Translations under genes and position numbers: made by a program
Source: Demequina silvatica
GTDB lineage: Bacteria; Actinomycetota; Actinomycetes; Actinomycetales; Demequinaceae
Assembly (NCBI RefSeq): GCF_000971215.1
Contig: NZ_BBMA01000002.1
Location: 1 to 64,000, forward strand
DNA: 64,000 nt
Direction: 5' to 3'
The notes under the pieces: model-generated
Seen by the model: the letters and a program-made list of their open reading frames with translations, nothing else
What the model was told of the DNA's origin: nothing
Database searches by the model: none
Shown here: in pieces, positions 53,292 to 60,884 of the stretch
Layout: each line of letters opens with the position of its first letter
Position numbering within the stretch: position 1 is the stretch's first letter

Positions 53292-54083
53292 ATGACCGAC
53301 AACGACCCCTTCGTCCAGCGTCCCGGCGATCAGCAGCCGCCCGAGCAGCCCAAGTACCACCCCGCATCCGGGCTCAACCCAGGCGATACGCCCGGCGCGC
53401 CGGGCCTCATCCCGGGCGCCACCCCGCCGCCCGTCCCCGCGTACGGGGAGGCGCAGCAGCTCCAGTTCGACCGCACGGGCGCACCGCTCGAGAAGCCCGA
53501 GGGCCTCGCGAAGGGCCTGATCGGCGTCACGGCTGCCGCAACCGCGCTGGCGGTGCTGACCGCCGCGCTCGCGCAGGGAGAGGTGGACTCGCTCCGCCGC
53601 CTCGCCGAGACGGGCGAGTTCTCCATCACCGCGGCGTCGCTGCTGGGGCTCCTGTCCCTGCCGATCACCGTCGCCGCCTATGTGCTGTACGGCATGTGGA
53701 TGACGCGCATGCGCCGCAACCGCGAGGCCATGGGCACCAAGCCGGGCATGGGCGCGGTGGAGTGGTGGGGCTGGTGGGTGCCGTTCGCGCAGGTGGTGCT
53801 GGTGCCGCTCGGCGCGCGCAAGGTGACCGGCCGCACCGTGCCGCTGGTGCTGCTGCTGGGGTGGTGGATCACGTTCACCATCGCGCAGGTCTTCGGCGCC
53901 TACGCCTCGATCGCGGTGAACTTCTCCTTCGACCTCATGACAGGCGAGCTCACCGACCCCGAGCTGCTGGACTCCTACCCGACGTGGGCGTGGGCCTCGG
54001 CGGCCGCGATGCTGATCTCGTGGGGCTTCCTGCTCCGCTTCATCCGCTCGGCCACCGATCGGCACCTCGACGCGGACGCCTGA
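53292..54083 (+). CDS. DUF4328 domain-containing membrane protein
   Basis: A 263-aa protein. N-terminal 60 residues are Pro/Gly/Gln-rich and cytoplasmic; then about five hydrophobic helices (about 75-250). MWMTRMRRNREAMG followed by EWWGWWVPFAQVVLVPLGAR is the DUF4328 signature. Function unknown. GGAGG lies just before the ATG, with a TAGGGT box close upstream. Ends next to a bidirectional terminator. Confidence 0.85.
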   Translation: MTDNDPFVQRPGDQQPPEQPKYHPASGLNPGDTPGAPGLIPGATPPPVPAYGEAQQLQFDRTGAPLEKPEGLAKGLIGVTAAATALAVLTAALAQGEVDSLRRLAETGEFSITAASLLGLLSLPITVAAYVLYGMWMTRMRRNREAMGTKPGMGAVEWWGWWVPFAQVVLVPLGARKVTGRTVPLVLLLGWWITFTIAQVFGAYASIAVNFSFDLMTGELTDPELLDSYPTWAWASAAAMLISWGFLLRFIRSATDRHLDADA

Positions 54084-54108
54084 GCCGCGCCTCTCCCCTG
54101 ACGACGCA

Positions 54109-54142
54109 GAAGCGGGCCGGTCCTGAAGGACCGGCCCGCTTC
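54109..54142. terminator. Bidirectional terminator between DUF4328 and UPF0182 genes
   Basis: GAAGCGGGCCGGTCC and GGACCGGCCCGCTTC make a perfect 15-bp stem with loop TGAA, between two convergent genes. Confidence 0.85.
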
Positions 54143-54159
54143 CGCATGTCATGCCCGCG

Positions 54160-57100
54160 TCAGGGCGTGGTGATCTCCGGCTCGGGCTCCGCCGTGGCCG
54201 TGCCGGACTCGGTACCGGTGGTGGGCTCCGCACTGGGCGAAGCCTCCGTCCCGGTGGTGTCGCCGGAGGCGGCCCCCGTGAGCTCGGCCTCGGCGAGGAT
54301 GGCGTCCTCGATGGCCGCGGACAGCGCGTCCTGCGCCTCGCCGTAGGCGGCGAAGTCGCCGGCCGCGAGCGCGGCCTCGCTGTCCTGGAGCGCCTGGTTC
54401 GCGCGGTCGAGCGCGTCCTGGAGGGCCGCCTCGGCGGTCGGGTCGACCGTGCCCTCGCCGCCCGTCGAGCCGTCCGTCGACCCGTCGGTCGAGCCGTCCG
54501 TGCTGCCGTCCGTCGAGCCGGTGCCGTTGTCACCCGCCGCGCCGTCGCCCGCGCCCTCGCCGAACACCTGGTCGAGCGCCTCGGACAGCGTGTCCGCGAA
54601 GCCCACCTCGTTGCCGAAAGCCACGAACACCTTGCGCAGCAGCGGCACCTGCGTGCCCTGGCTCGACTGCACGTAGACCGGCTGGACGTACAGCAGGCCG
54701 CCGGCGAGCGGCAGCGTGAGCAGGTTGCCGTTGATGACGTCCGTCTCGCCCTGACGAAGCAGGTTGAGGGTCTCCTGCGCGTCCGGGTCGGAGTTGAAGT
54801 TGTTCTGCACCTGGCCCGGGCCGGGGATGGTGGTGTCGCGCGGCAGCTCCAGCAGGCGCAGCGTGCCGTAGTCCTCGTCGACCTGGCCCGCGGTGGACCC
54901 GGTCTCCGAGTTGACCGCGAGATAGCCGGTGAGGATGTTGCGCGGGTTGTCGCCGCCCTGGATGTAGTTGCTGGTGAGCGAGAACGTCGGATCGTCCTGC
55001 GACGGCATCTGCAGCGTGAGGTAGTACGGCGGCTGCAGGCGCGTGTCGTCGGTCGGGTCCGCCGGGTTGCGCCAGAAGTCCTGGCCCGAGTAGAACGACG
55101 CCGCGTCCGTCACGTGGTACTGCGTGAGCTGGTAGCGCTGGATCGCGAACAGGTCCTCGGGGTAGCGCAGATGGCTCATGAGCTCGCCGCTGATCTCGCT
55201 CATGGGCTTGAGCGAGCTGGGGAACACGTGCTGCCAGGTCTGGAGGATCGGGTCCTCCTCGTCCCACGCGTACAGGGTCACCGAGCCGTCGTACGCGTCC
55301 ACCACGGCCTTGACCGAGTTGCGCACGTAGTTGAGCACCGTGCTGGTGCCGGGCACCGAGGACTGGGACGCGAACAGCGACTCGGACGCGACCGGGGCGG
55401 AGTACGGGAACTGGTCGGTGGTGGTGTAGCCGTCGACCACCCACACCACGCGCCCGTCGACCACCGCGGGGTACGCGGTCTGGTCGAGCTCGAGGTACGG
55501 AGCGACGCGGGCCACGCGCTCCAGGGGGTCGCGGTAGTAGAGGATCTGCGACTCGGTGGTGACGCGGTCGGAGAACAGGATCTGCTCCTCGCCCATCCGG
55601 ATCGCGAACATCAGCTTCTCGAAGAGGTTGCCGATGGCGGGGCCGCCGTCGCCGGTGTAGGTGGTGTTGACCTGGCCGGTCTCCGAGTTGTCGTCCGGGT
55701 AGTCGAGCTCCCAGGGCGAGGTACCCTCGGGTGCGCCCACGATCGAGTAGTCGGGCACGGTCGAGCCGAAGTAGATGCGGGGCTCGTAGTCGCCCAGCAG
55801 GCCCACGGACGGGATGCCGCGCTCGAAGAACGAGGGCTGCCCGTCGGAGGTGGTGGTGTTGCCGTAGGCCGCGACCACGCCGAAGCCGTGGGTGTAGACC
55901 GTGTGGTCGTTGACCCAGTTGCGGCTCTCGGAGCCCAGCCCGTCGAGGTTGAGCTCGCGCACCGCGATCACGGTGTCCTGGAGCTCCCCGTCGAGGTTGT
56001 AGCGGTCCACGCTGAGCAGGTCCGCGAAGTTGTAGTACTGCTTGTTCTGCTGCAGCTGCTGGAACGCGGGCGACACGATGTTCGGGTCGAGCAGGCGGAT
56101 CTGCGCGGTGGTCTCCGCGTCGGCGCGCAGGGCGTCCGCCTCGGCCTCCGTGGTCGCGTCGTACTGCGTGACCTCGACGTCGTCGATGGAGTACGCGTAC
56201 CGCGTCGCGTCGATGTTGTTCTGGATGAACGGCGCCTCGAGCTCCTGCTCGTTGGGCGACACCTGGAAGCGCTGGACGATCGCGGGGTAGATGCCGCCGA
56301 TCACCACGGCGGAGAGCAGCATGAGGCCGATCCCCATGGCGGGGATGCGCCAGTCGCCGCGCCAGATCACCACGAGGAACACGACCGCGACCAGGACGGC
56401 GATGCCCGCCAGGATGGACCGGGACGGCAGGATCGCGTTGACGTCCGTGTAGGACGCGCCGTAGAACTTCTCCCCCGACTTGGTGAGCAGCCCGTAGCGG
56501 TCCAGCCAGTAGTTGGCCGCGATCGCGAGCATGACCAGCGCGCCGAGGACCGCGAGCTGGATGCGCGCGCCCTTGGACGCCACGAACGTCCGGCCGGTGC
56601 CGGCGATGCCGCCGTACAGCAGGTGCACGAACGCGGCGATCAGCGTCGACAGCACCGCGAGCGCCAGCACCAGCGTGACCACCAGGTTGAGCATCGGCAG
56701 CGCGAACACGTAGAACGACGCGTCGAGCCCGAACTGCGGGTCCGTGGTGCCGAACTGCTCGTGGTTGAGCCAGGCGACCACGGTCTCCCACTGCGAGGAC
56801 ACCGCGAGACCCACCACGAGGCCGATCACGGCGGGCAGCACGATCATCGCGAGCCGCTCGATGGGCTCGATCTGCTCGCGCACCTGGTCCAGCTGGCTGC
56901 GGCCGCCCGTGCGGGCCGGGCGCACGCGCTTCGCGATCCACAGGTTGAGCCAGATCACGAACGCGCCGAGGCCGCCCGCGATCACGAACAGGACGATGCG
57001 CGCGAGCCACTGCGTGCGCCACACCTCCGAGTAGCCCAGCTGGTCGAACCAGACCACCTCGGTCCAGATGTTGGCGGTCGCGATCGCCGCCAGGACGAGC

Positions 57101-57195
57101 GCGCCGAGCACCACGGCGGTGATCGCGAGGGGCGATCGCCGCTGGGGCACGGGGGCGGGCCTGACCGGGCGGGCGGGGCGGTCGTCGAACGTCAC
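54160..57195 (-). CDS. UPF0182 family large membrane protein
   Basis: A 1011-aa protein. Seven transmembrane helices lie in the first third (about 20-320), followed by a large extracytoplasmic domain (about 330-890; GVVAAYGN, YFGSTVPDYSIVGAPEG, YLAVNSETGSTAGQVDEDYG). The C-terminal tail holds four tandem DGST repeats (about 905-925) and then a helical Ala/Glu-rich segment. The family is widespread in actinobacteria, function unknown. GTG start. It converges with DUF4328 and follows the PDZ protease gene on the same strand, the Rv3193c/Rv3194c pairing. Confidence 0.92.
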   Translation of the reverse strand: MTFDDRPARPVRPAPVPQRRSPLAITAVVLGALVLAAIATANIWTEVVWFDQLGYSEVWRTQWLARIVLFVIAGGLGAFVIWLNLWIAKRVRPARTGGRSQLDQVREQIEPIERLAMIVLPAVIGLVVGLAVSSQWETVVAWLNHEQFGTTDPQFGLDASFYVFALPMLNLVVTLVLALAVLSTLIAAFVHLLYGGIAGTGRTFVASKGARIQLAVLGALVMLAIAANYWLDRYGLLTKSGEKFYGASYTDVNAILPSRSILAGIAVLVAVVFLVVIWRGDWRIPAMGIGLMLLSAVVIGGIYPAIVQRFQVSPNEQELEAPFIQNNIDATRYAYSIDDVEVTQYDATTEAEADALRADAETTAQIRLLDPNIVSPAFQQLQQNKQYYNFADLLSVDRYNLDGELQDTVIAVRELNLDGLGSESRNWVNDHTVYTHGFGVVAAYGNTTTSDGQPSFFERGIPSVGLLGDYEPRIYFGSTVPDYSIVGAPEGTSPWELDYPDDNSETGQVNTTYTGDGGPAIGNLFEKLMFAIRMGEEQILFSDRVTTESQILYYRDPLERVARVAPYLELDQTAYPAVVDGRVVWVVDGYTTTDQFPYSAPVASESLFASQSSVPGTSTVLNYVRNSVKAVVDAYDGSVTLYAWDEEDPILQTWQHVFPSSLKPMSEISGELMSHLRYPEDLFAIQRYQLTQYHVTDAASFYSGQDFWRNPADPTDDTRLQPPYYLTLQMPSQDDPTFSLTSNYIQGGDNPRNILTGYLAVNSETGSTAGQVDEDYGTLRLLELPRDTTIPGPGQVQNNFNSDPDAQETLNLLRQGETDVINGNLLTLPLAGGLLYVQPVYVQSSQGTQVPLLRKVFVAFGNEVGFADTLSEALDQVFGEGAGDGAAGDNGTGSTDGSTDGSTDGSTDGSTGGEGTVDPTAEAALQDALDRANQALQDSEAALAAGDFAAYGEAQDALSAAIEDAILAEAELTGAASGDTTGTEASPSAEPTTGTESGTATAEPEPEITTP

Positions 57196-57236
57196 GTCGT
57201 TGTCCTTCGGGTCGGGATGTGTCTAGCCTGCCATGC

Positions 57237-58325
57237 TCAGCACGTAGGAAGGTCGGCCGCGTCTCCCTGGCCGATGCGCACGATGGCGTCGTACGCATCG
57301 TCCAGCGTGTCTACCGCGACAACGCGGAGACCATCAGGGATGTTGCCGCGCACGTCGGCGCAGTTCTCGACGGGCGCGAGGAACCAGTCGGAGCCGGCGT
57401 CCTGAGCGCCGAACATCTTCATCGCGATGCCGCCGATGGGACCCACGTCGCCGGTGGCGTCGATGGTGCCGGTGCCGGCGACTAGCGCGCCGTCGAGCTC
57501 GTCCTCCTCGGTGAGGCGGTCCATGATCCCGAGCGAGAACATCAGTCCCGCGGACGGTCCGCCGACCGAGTCGATCTGCACGGTGACGTCGATCGGGATG
57601 TCGAACGTCGGGTCGATCCACACGCCGATCGCGGCGTCTCCCGCGCCGTCGTCGACGGTCGCGAACGTCTCAGTCCGGTCCTTGCCGTCGCGCATGACAG
57701 TCACGTCGACCTGGTCACCCGGCTCGTGCAGCGCGATCGCGTCGGCCAGGCTCGCGAACGTCGGGACGGCCTCGCCGTCGATCGCGGTGATGATGTCGCC
57801 CTCCTGGAGCACGCCCGCGGCGTTCGACCCCTCGGACGTGCCGACCACCTCGAGCACCGCGGGAACGGGGTGCCCGAGCGCCTCGAGCGCGGACACCGTC
57901 GCGCGCTCCTGGGAGGTGGTCCAGTCGCTGGCCGCCTGCTGCTCGGCCTGCTCCTCCTCGTCGGCGGTGCCGAACACCTCCTCCTCGGGGACCACGTACT
58001 GCCGCGGCGACGCCCAGGCCGCGAGCACGCGGCCGAGCGTGAAGGGCTGCGAGCCCGCGTTGGACACGGAGACCGTGGTGAGGCGCAGCTCGCCCGACGA
58101 CGTGTAGGTGGGAGCGCCGTCGATCGCGACCAGCGGCGTGCCGTCGACCTCGCCGAGCGTGTCGAACGTGGGGCCCGCCGAGCCGATCGCGTACGGCGAC
58201 GGCACGATGGTCAGCAGCGCGATCAGGGCGCTGGTCGCGAGGCCGGTGACGGACATCACGGTGGCGCGGCGGCTGGACGTCGCGCGCTCCGCGGGGACGG
58301 GGGTGCTGGCCTCGGTGGTCGTCAC
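57237..58325 (-). CDS. Membrane-anchored PDZ/Lon-type serine protease (YlbL family)
   Basis: A 362-aa protein. N-terminal membrane anchor (about 22-42), a PDZ domain (about 150-225; VLQEGDIITAIDGEAVPTFA) and a Lon-type S16 protease domain at the C terminus. S258 in VGGPSAGLMFSLG and K303 in GGIAMKMFGA are 45 apart, as needed for the Ser-Lys dyad. Predicted to face outside. Substrate unknown. The start GTG follows AAGAAT-GGGGGC, a layout like the mtrA start. Just upstream of UPF0182 on the same strand. A partial dispersed motif lies near its 3' end (57294-57303). Confidence 0.92.
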   Translation of the reverse strand: MTTTEASTPVPAERATSSRRATVMSVTGLATSALIALLTIVPSPYAIGSAGPTFDTLGEVDGTPLVAIDGAPTYTSSGELRLTTVSVSNAGSQPFTLGRVLAAWASPRQYVVPEEEVFGTADEEEQAEQQAASDWTTSQERATVSALEALGHPVPAVLEVVGTSEGSNAAGVLQEGDIITAIDGEAVPTFASLADAIALHEPGDQVDVTVMRDGKDRTETFATVDDGAGDAAIGVWIDPTFDIPIDVTVQIDSVGGPSAGLMFSLGIMDRLTEEDELDGALVAGTGTIDATGDVGPIGGIAMKMFGAQDAGSDWFLAPVENCADVRGNIPDGLRVVAVDTLDDAYDAIVRIGQGDAADLPTC

Positions 58326-58454
58326 GCCCCCATTCTTGCCGATGCCCCGCGCGCCACAGGACGGCATTGCTGGTAGCGAACGTCGCCGCGCCGGGGCGCC
58401 CTCCTTCGTTACCGTGGTGGAGGCACGCATGCGGCGTGCGCGGACGGAGTGAGC

Positions 58455-59789
58455 GTGAGCGACGAGTCGACGCCGTGGATGCGGCTGCTGCGAGAGCTGT
58501 TCGGGGATGATGCGGAGGCCGCTCTCGAGGAGCTGCAACGGATGGGCATGGACCCGCAGGCGCTCGCCGCGCAAGCCGGGCTGGCGGACAACCCCGCCAT
58601 GATGGAGCACGTCCTGGGGCAGATCCGCGCCCTGGTGTCGCAGTCCGCGGGCGAGGACGTCAACTGGAAGCTCGCGCACGACGTCGCGCGCGGCGTGGCC
58701 GCCCAGGGAGGCGACCCGACCGTGTCCGGCGCGACCGCGGCGCTGCACCGCCAGGCCGTCTCGCGCGCGGAGCTGTGGCTCGACGCCGTGACCGACTTCG
58801 ACCCGACGCGGCTCGAGCCGCGCGTGTGGAGCCGTGCCGAGTGGGTCGAGGCGACCCTGCCGACGTGGCGCACGCTCGCCGGCCCCGTCGCCGTCAGCGT
58901 GTCGCACGCGCTGAGCGGCCTGCTCGAGGGCGCCGACGACCTCCCCGAGACGGGCGGGCTCGACCCGTCCGCGCTGCTGCGGTCCGTCGCGCCCACGGTG
59001 TGCGGCATGCACATGGGCCAGGCGGCCGGAGAGATGGCGCGCGAGGCGTTCGGCGCCACCGACCTGGGCATCCCGCTGCTCGCGGAGCCGCGCGTGGTGC
59101 TCATCCCCAAGGCGATCACCGAGTTCGCGGACGGCCTCGACATCGACGAGGACGCCGTGCGCACCTTCCTCGCCCTGCGCGAGGCCGCGCACGTGCGCCT
59201 GTTCGCCGCGGCGCCGTGGCTGCCCGGCCAGCTCCATACGCTCATCGAGCGCTACTCGCAGGCGATCACCATCGACCTCGAGGCTCTCGAGGAGGCGGTG
59301 CGGGACGCCGGCATGGGCGACCCCGCGCGCCTGCAGAAGGCGCTGAACCGCGGCATCTTCGCCTCGCAGCACACCGACGAGCAGAAGGCGACGCTCGAGT
59401 CGATCGAGACGCTCCTCGCGCTGGTCGAGGGCTGGGTGGACGACGTCACGATGCGCGCCGCCGCGGCGCACCTGCCCGACGTGGGCGCCCTGCGCGAGAT
59501 GATGCGCCGCCGTCGCGCCGCGGGCGGCCCCGCCGAGGACACGTTCGCGAACCTGCTGTCGCTCGAGCTGAGGCCGCGGCGCATGCGCGACGCGTCCGCG
59601 ATGTGGGCGGCGCTGCACTCCCGCCTGGGCGCCGAGGGCCGCGACGGCGTCTGGTCGCACCCCGACCTGCTGCCGACCTCCGAGGAGCTCGCCGCGTGGC
59701 AGGCGTGGGTCGGCGCCTACGTCACGCGCGGCGAGGGCGACGAGGTCGATCGCGAGCTGGAGCGCCTGCTCGGCTCGGATGACGGGTAG
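58455..59789 (+). CDS. Zinc-dependent metalloprotease-like protein, DUF2342 family
   Basis: A 444-aa soluble helical protein of the DUF2342 family, also annotated as a coenzyme F420 biosynthesis associated protein. The central region ALREAAHVRLFAAAPWLP near 235-252 is the family's remnant metalloprotease helix; the Glu/His pattern is not a textbook HExxH. Length and position (Rv3195 equivalent next to PDZ and UPF0182 genes) fit. GTG at 58455 preferred: GGAG ends five bases before it; a GTG six bases upstream is in frame. Function unknown. Confidence 0.85.
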   Translation: MSDESTPWMRLLRELFGDDAEAALEELQRMGMDPQALAAQAGLADNPAMMEHVLGQIRALVSQSAGEDVNWKLAHDVARGVAAQGGDPTVSGATAALHRQAVSRAELWLDAVTDFDPTRLEPRVWSRAEWVEATLPTWRTLAGPVAVSVSHALSGLLEGADDLPETGGLDPSALLRSVAPTVCGMHMGQAAGEMAREAFGATDLGIPLLAEPRVVLIPKAITEFADGLDIDEDAVRTFLALREAAHVRLFAAAPWLPGQLHTLIERYSQAITIDLEALEEAVRDAGMGDPARLQKALNRGIFASQHTDEQKATLESIETLLALVEGWVDDVTMRAAAAHLPDVGALREMMRRRRAAGGPAEDTFANLLSLELRPRRMRDASAMWAALHSRLGAEGRDGVWSHPDLLPTSEELAAWQAWVGAYVTRGEGDEVDRELERLLGSDDG

Positions 59790-59805
59790 GGTGCAGACGG
59801 ACCGC

Positions 59806-59835
59806 GGGGGCGACACCCCCTCCACCGATGGAGGG
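59806..59835 (+). ncRNA. Overlapping, mutually exclusive hairpins before the zinc-ribbon gene
   Basis: GGGGG (59806-59810) can pair with CCCCC (59816-59820), or CCCTCC (59818-59823) can pair with GGAGGG (59830-59835). The shared C run allows only one at a time, as in attenuators. It sits between the DUF2342 stop and the DUF5679 start. Confidence 0.35.
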
Positions 59836-59934
59836 AAATCGGGCCCGCGCGTCTACGCTGGGGGACCAAGGGCCCATCGAGGCCCGTAGACGTGCGGCGC
59901 GTACCGCCGCGCCACAGAGAAGAAGGAGAGCCGC

Positions 59935-60093
59935 ATGGCTGACAAGTACTCGGGCGAGTTCTACTGCGTGAAGTGCAAGGAGAAGCGCGAGACCGAGGGC
60001 GACGTCGTCGTCTCGGAGAACGGCCGCCGCATGGCGAAGGCCACCTGCCCCGTGTGCGGCACCAAGCTGAACCGCATCCTCGGCAAGGCGTAA
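59935..60093 (+). CDS. Tiny DUF5679 zinc-ribbon protein
   Basis: A 52-aa protein, MADKYSGEFYCVKCKEKRET at its start, with two Cys pairs C11/C14 and C38/C41 (CVKC and CPVC), a zinc-ribbon pattern of the DUF5679 family. AAGGAG lies six bases before the ATG, an excellent site, and a terminator follows, so the short frame is real. Very Lys/Arg-rich; might bind nucleic acid or ribosomes, which is inference. Its leader of about 80 bases holds a TACGCT box near 59852. Confidence 0.88.
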   Translation: MADKYSGEFYCVKCKEKRETEGDVVVSENGRRMAKATCPVCGTKLNRILGKA

Positions 60094-60110
60094 AGCCAGC
60101 AGAGCTCGTC

Positions 60111-60142
60111 GAAGGGCCGGTCCCCCAGGGGGCCGGCCCTTC
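60111..60142 (+). terminator. Terminator of the DUF5679 gene
   Basis: GAAGGGCCGG pairs with CCGGCCCTTC (10 bp) and an inner CCCC/GGGG extends the stem. It begins 17 bases after the stop. Confidence 0.75.
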
Positions 60143-60184
60143 GCGCGTCCCGGGGGGGGTGACGGCGGCCGCCCTGTGGACAAC

Positions 60185-60196
60185 CGCATCGTCCCG
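60185..60196 (-). repeat. Dispersed motif core, intergenic copy (11/12)
   Basis: CGCATCGTCCCG in the gap before the ThiF-like gene. A second, partial copy GGACGATGCG lies across its first codons at 60223-60232. Confidence 0.5.
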
Positions 60197-60220
60197 GCCC
60201 GCCGGTGGCACCGTGGAGGG

Positions 60221-60883
60221 ATGGACGATGCGCCCTCCCCGCCCCGGTTGTGGCGCGGCGACGGCACGGACCAGGCCGGGATCGCGCCGCGCGCCCGGCG
60301 GCGCACGCTCGCGCGGCGCCACGTGCGGGTGCGAGGCCTCGGTCCGGTCGGGATCGCCGCGGCGGAGGCCGCGGCGCGCGCGGGTGCCGAGTCGCTGAGC
60401 CTGGTGGGCTCGCGGGAGGCGCCGGCGTCCCCCGTCGCGAGGATGGTCGCGCGCGTGGCGCCCGACGTCCGGGTCCACCTCGACACCACGCGGCGGGTCG
60501 ACGGGGAGATCGTCGCCGCGTACGGGTCCGTGGACCCGGCGCTGCTGCACCGGCTGCTGCTGGACGGCCCGCACGTGGTCGCGCTCGTGGACGAGTCGGG
60601 CGTGACCGTGATCCCGGTGCACGCGGGGGCCGGTCCGTGCGTGCGCTGCCACACGCTGGCGCGCACCGACCGCGACGCCGCCTGGCCCGTGCTCGCGCGC
60701 CAGTGCGAGGCGCTCGTCGAGCGGGCGGAGCCGCTGTCGGCGACCGTGGCGGGCGGCGTCGCGGCCGCGTCGCTGGCGGCGCTCCTGGCCGGCGGCACCG
60801 CGCGGCCCTGGCGGATCGAGCGCGGGCTGCCGCGCCGCACCGCCCTGCGCCCGCATCCGGCGTGCGGCTGCGACGCGGCGTGA
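60221..60883 (+). CDS. ThiF/E1-like (cyclodehydratase-like) protein
   Basis: About 220 aa. A Rossmann dinucleotide loop GLGPVGIAAAEAAARAG at 39-55 and a Cys pair in PCVRCHTLARTDRDAAWPVL near 145 are the marks of ThiF/E1-like or TOMM cyclodehydratase-type proteins; a C-terminal PACGC adds Cys ligands. It lacks the full adenylation motif set and is short, so activity is doubtful. A similar gene sits near uvrD2 in other actinobacteria. The start is uncertain: GGAGGG directly abuts the ATG, and a GTG at 60176 is in frame. Confidence 0.6.
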   Translation: MDDAPSPPRLWRGDGTDQAGIAPRARRRTLARRHVRVRGLGPVGIAAAEAAARAGAESLSLVGSREAPASPVARMVARVAPDVRVHLDTTRRVDGEIVAAYGSVDPALLHRLLLDGPHVVALVDESGVTVIPVHAGAGPCVRCHTLARTDRDAAWPVLARQCEALVERAEPLSATVAGGVAAASLAALLAGGTARPWRIERGLPRRTALRPHPACGCDAA

Positions 60884-60884
60884 G

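Noticed and set aside
54151..57405. A 1084-codon open frame opposite UPF0182
   Set aside because: Antisense shadow with RDR/HRD-rich composition and no domain; UPF0182 is real.
58325..58454. Extra small gene between the PDZ protease and DUF2342
   Set aside because: Only short frames without a ribosome-binding site; the stretch is a divergent promoter region.
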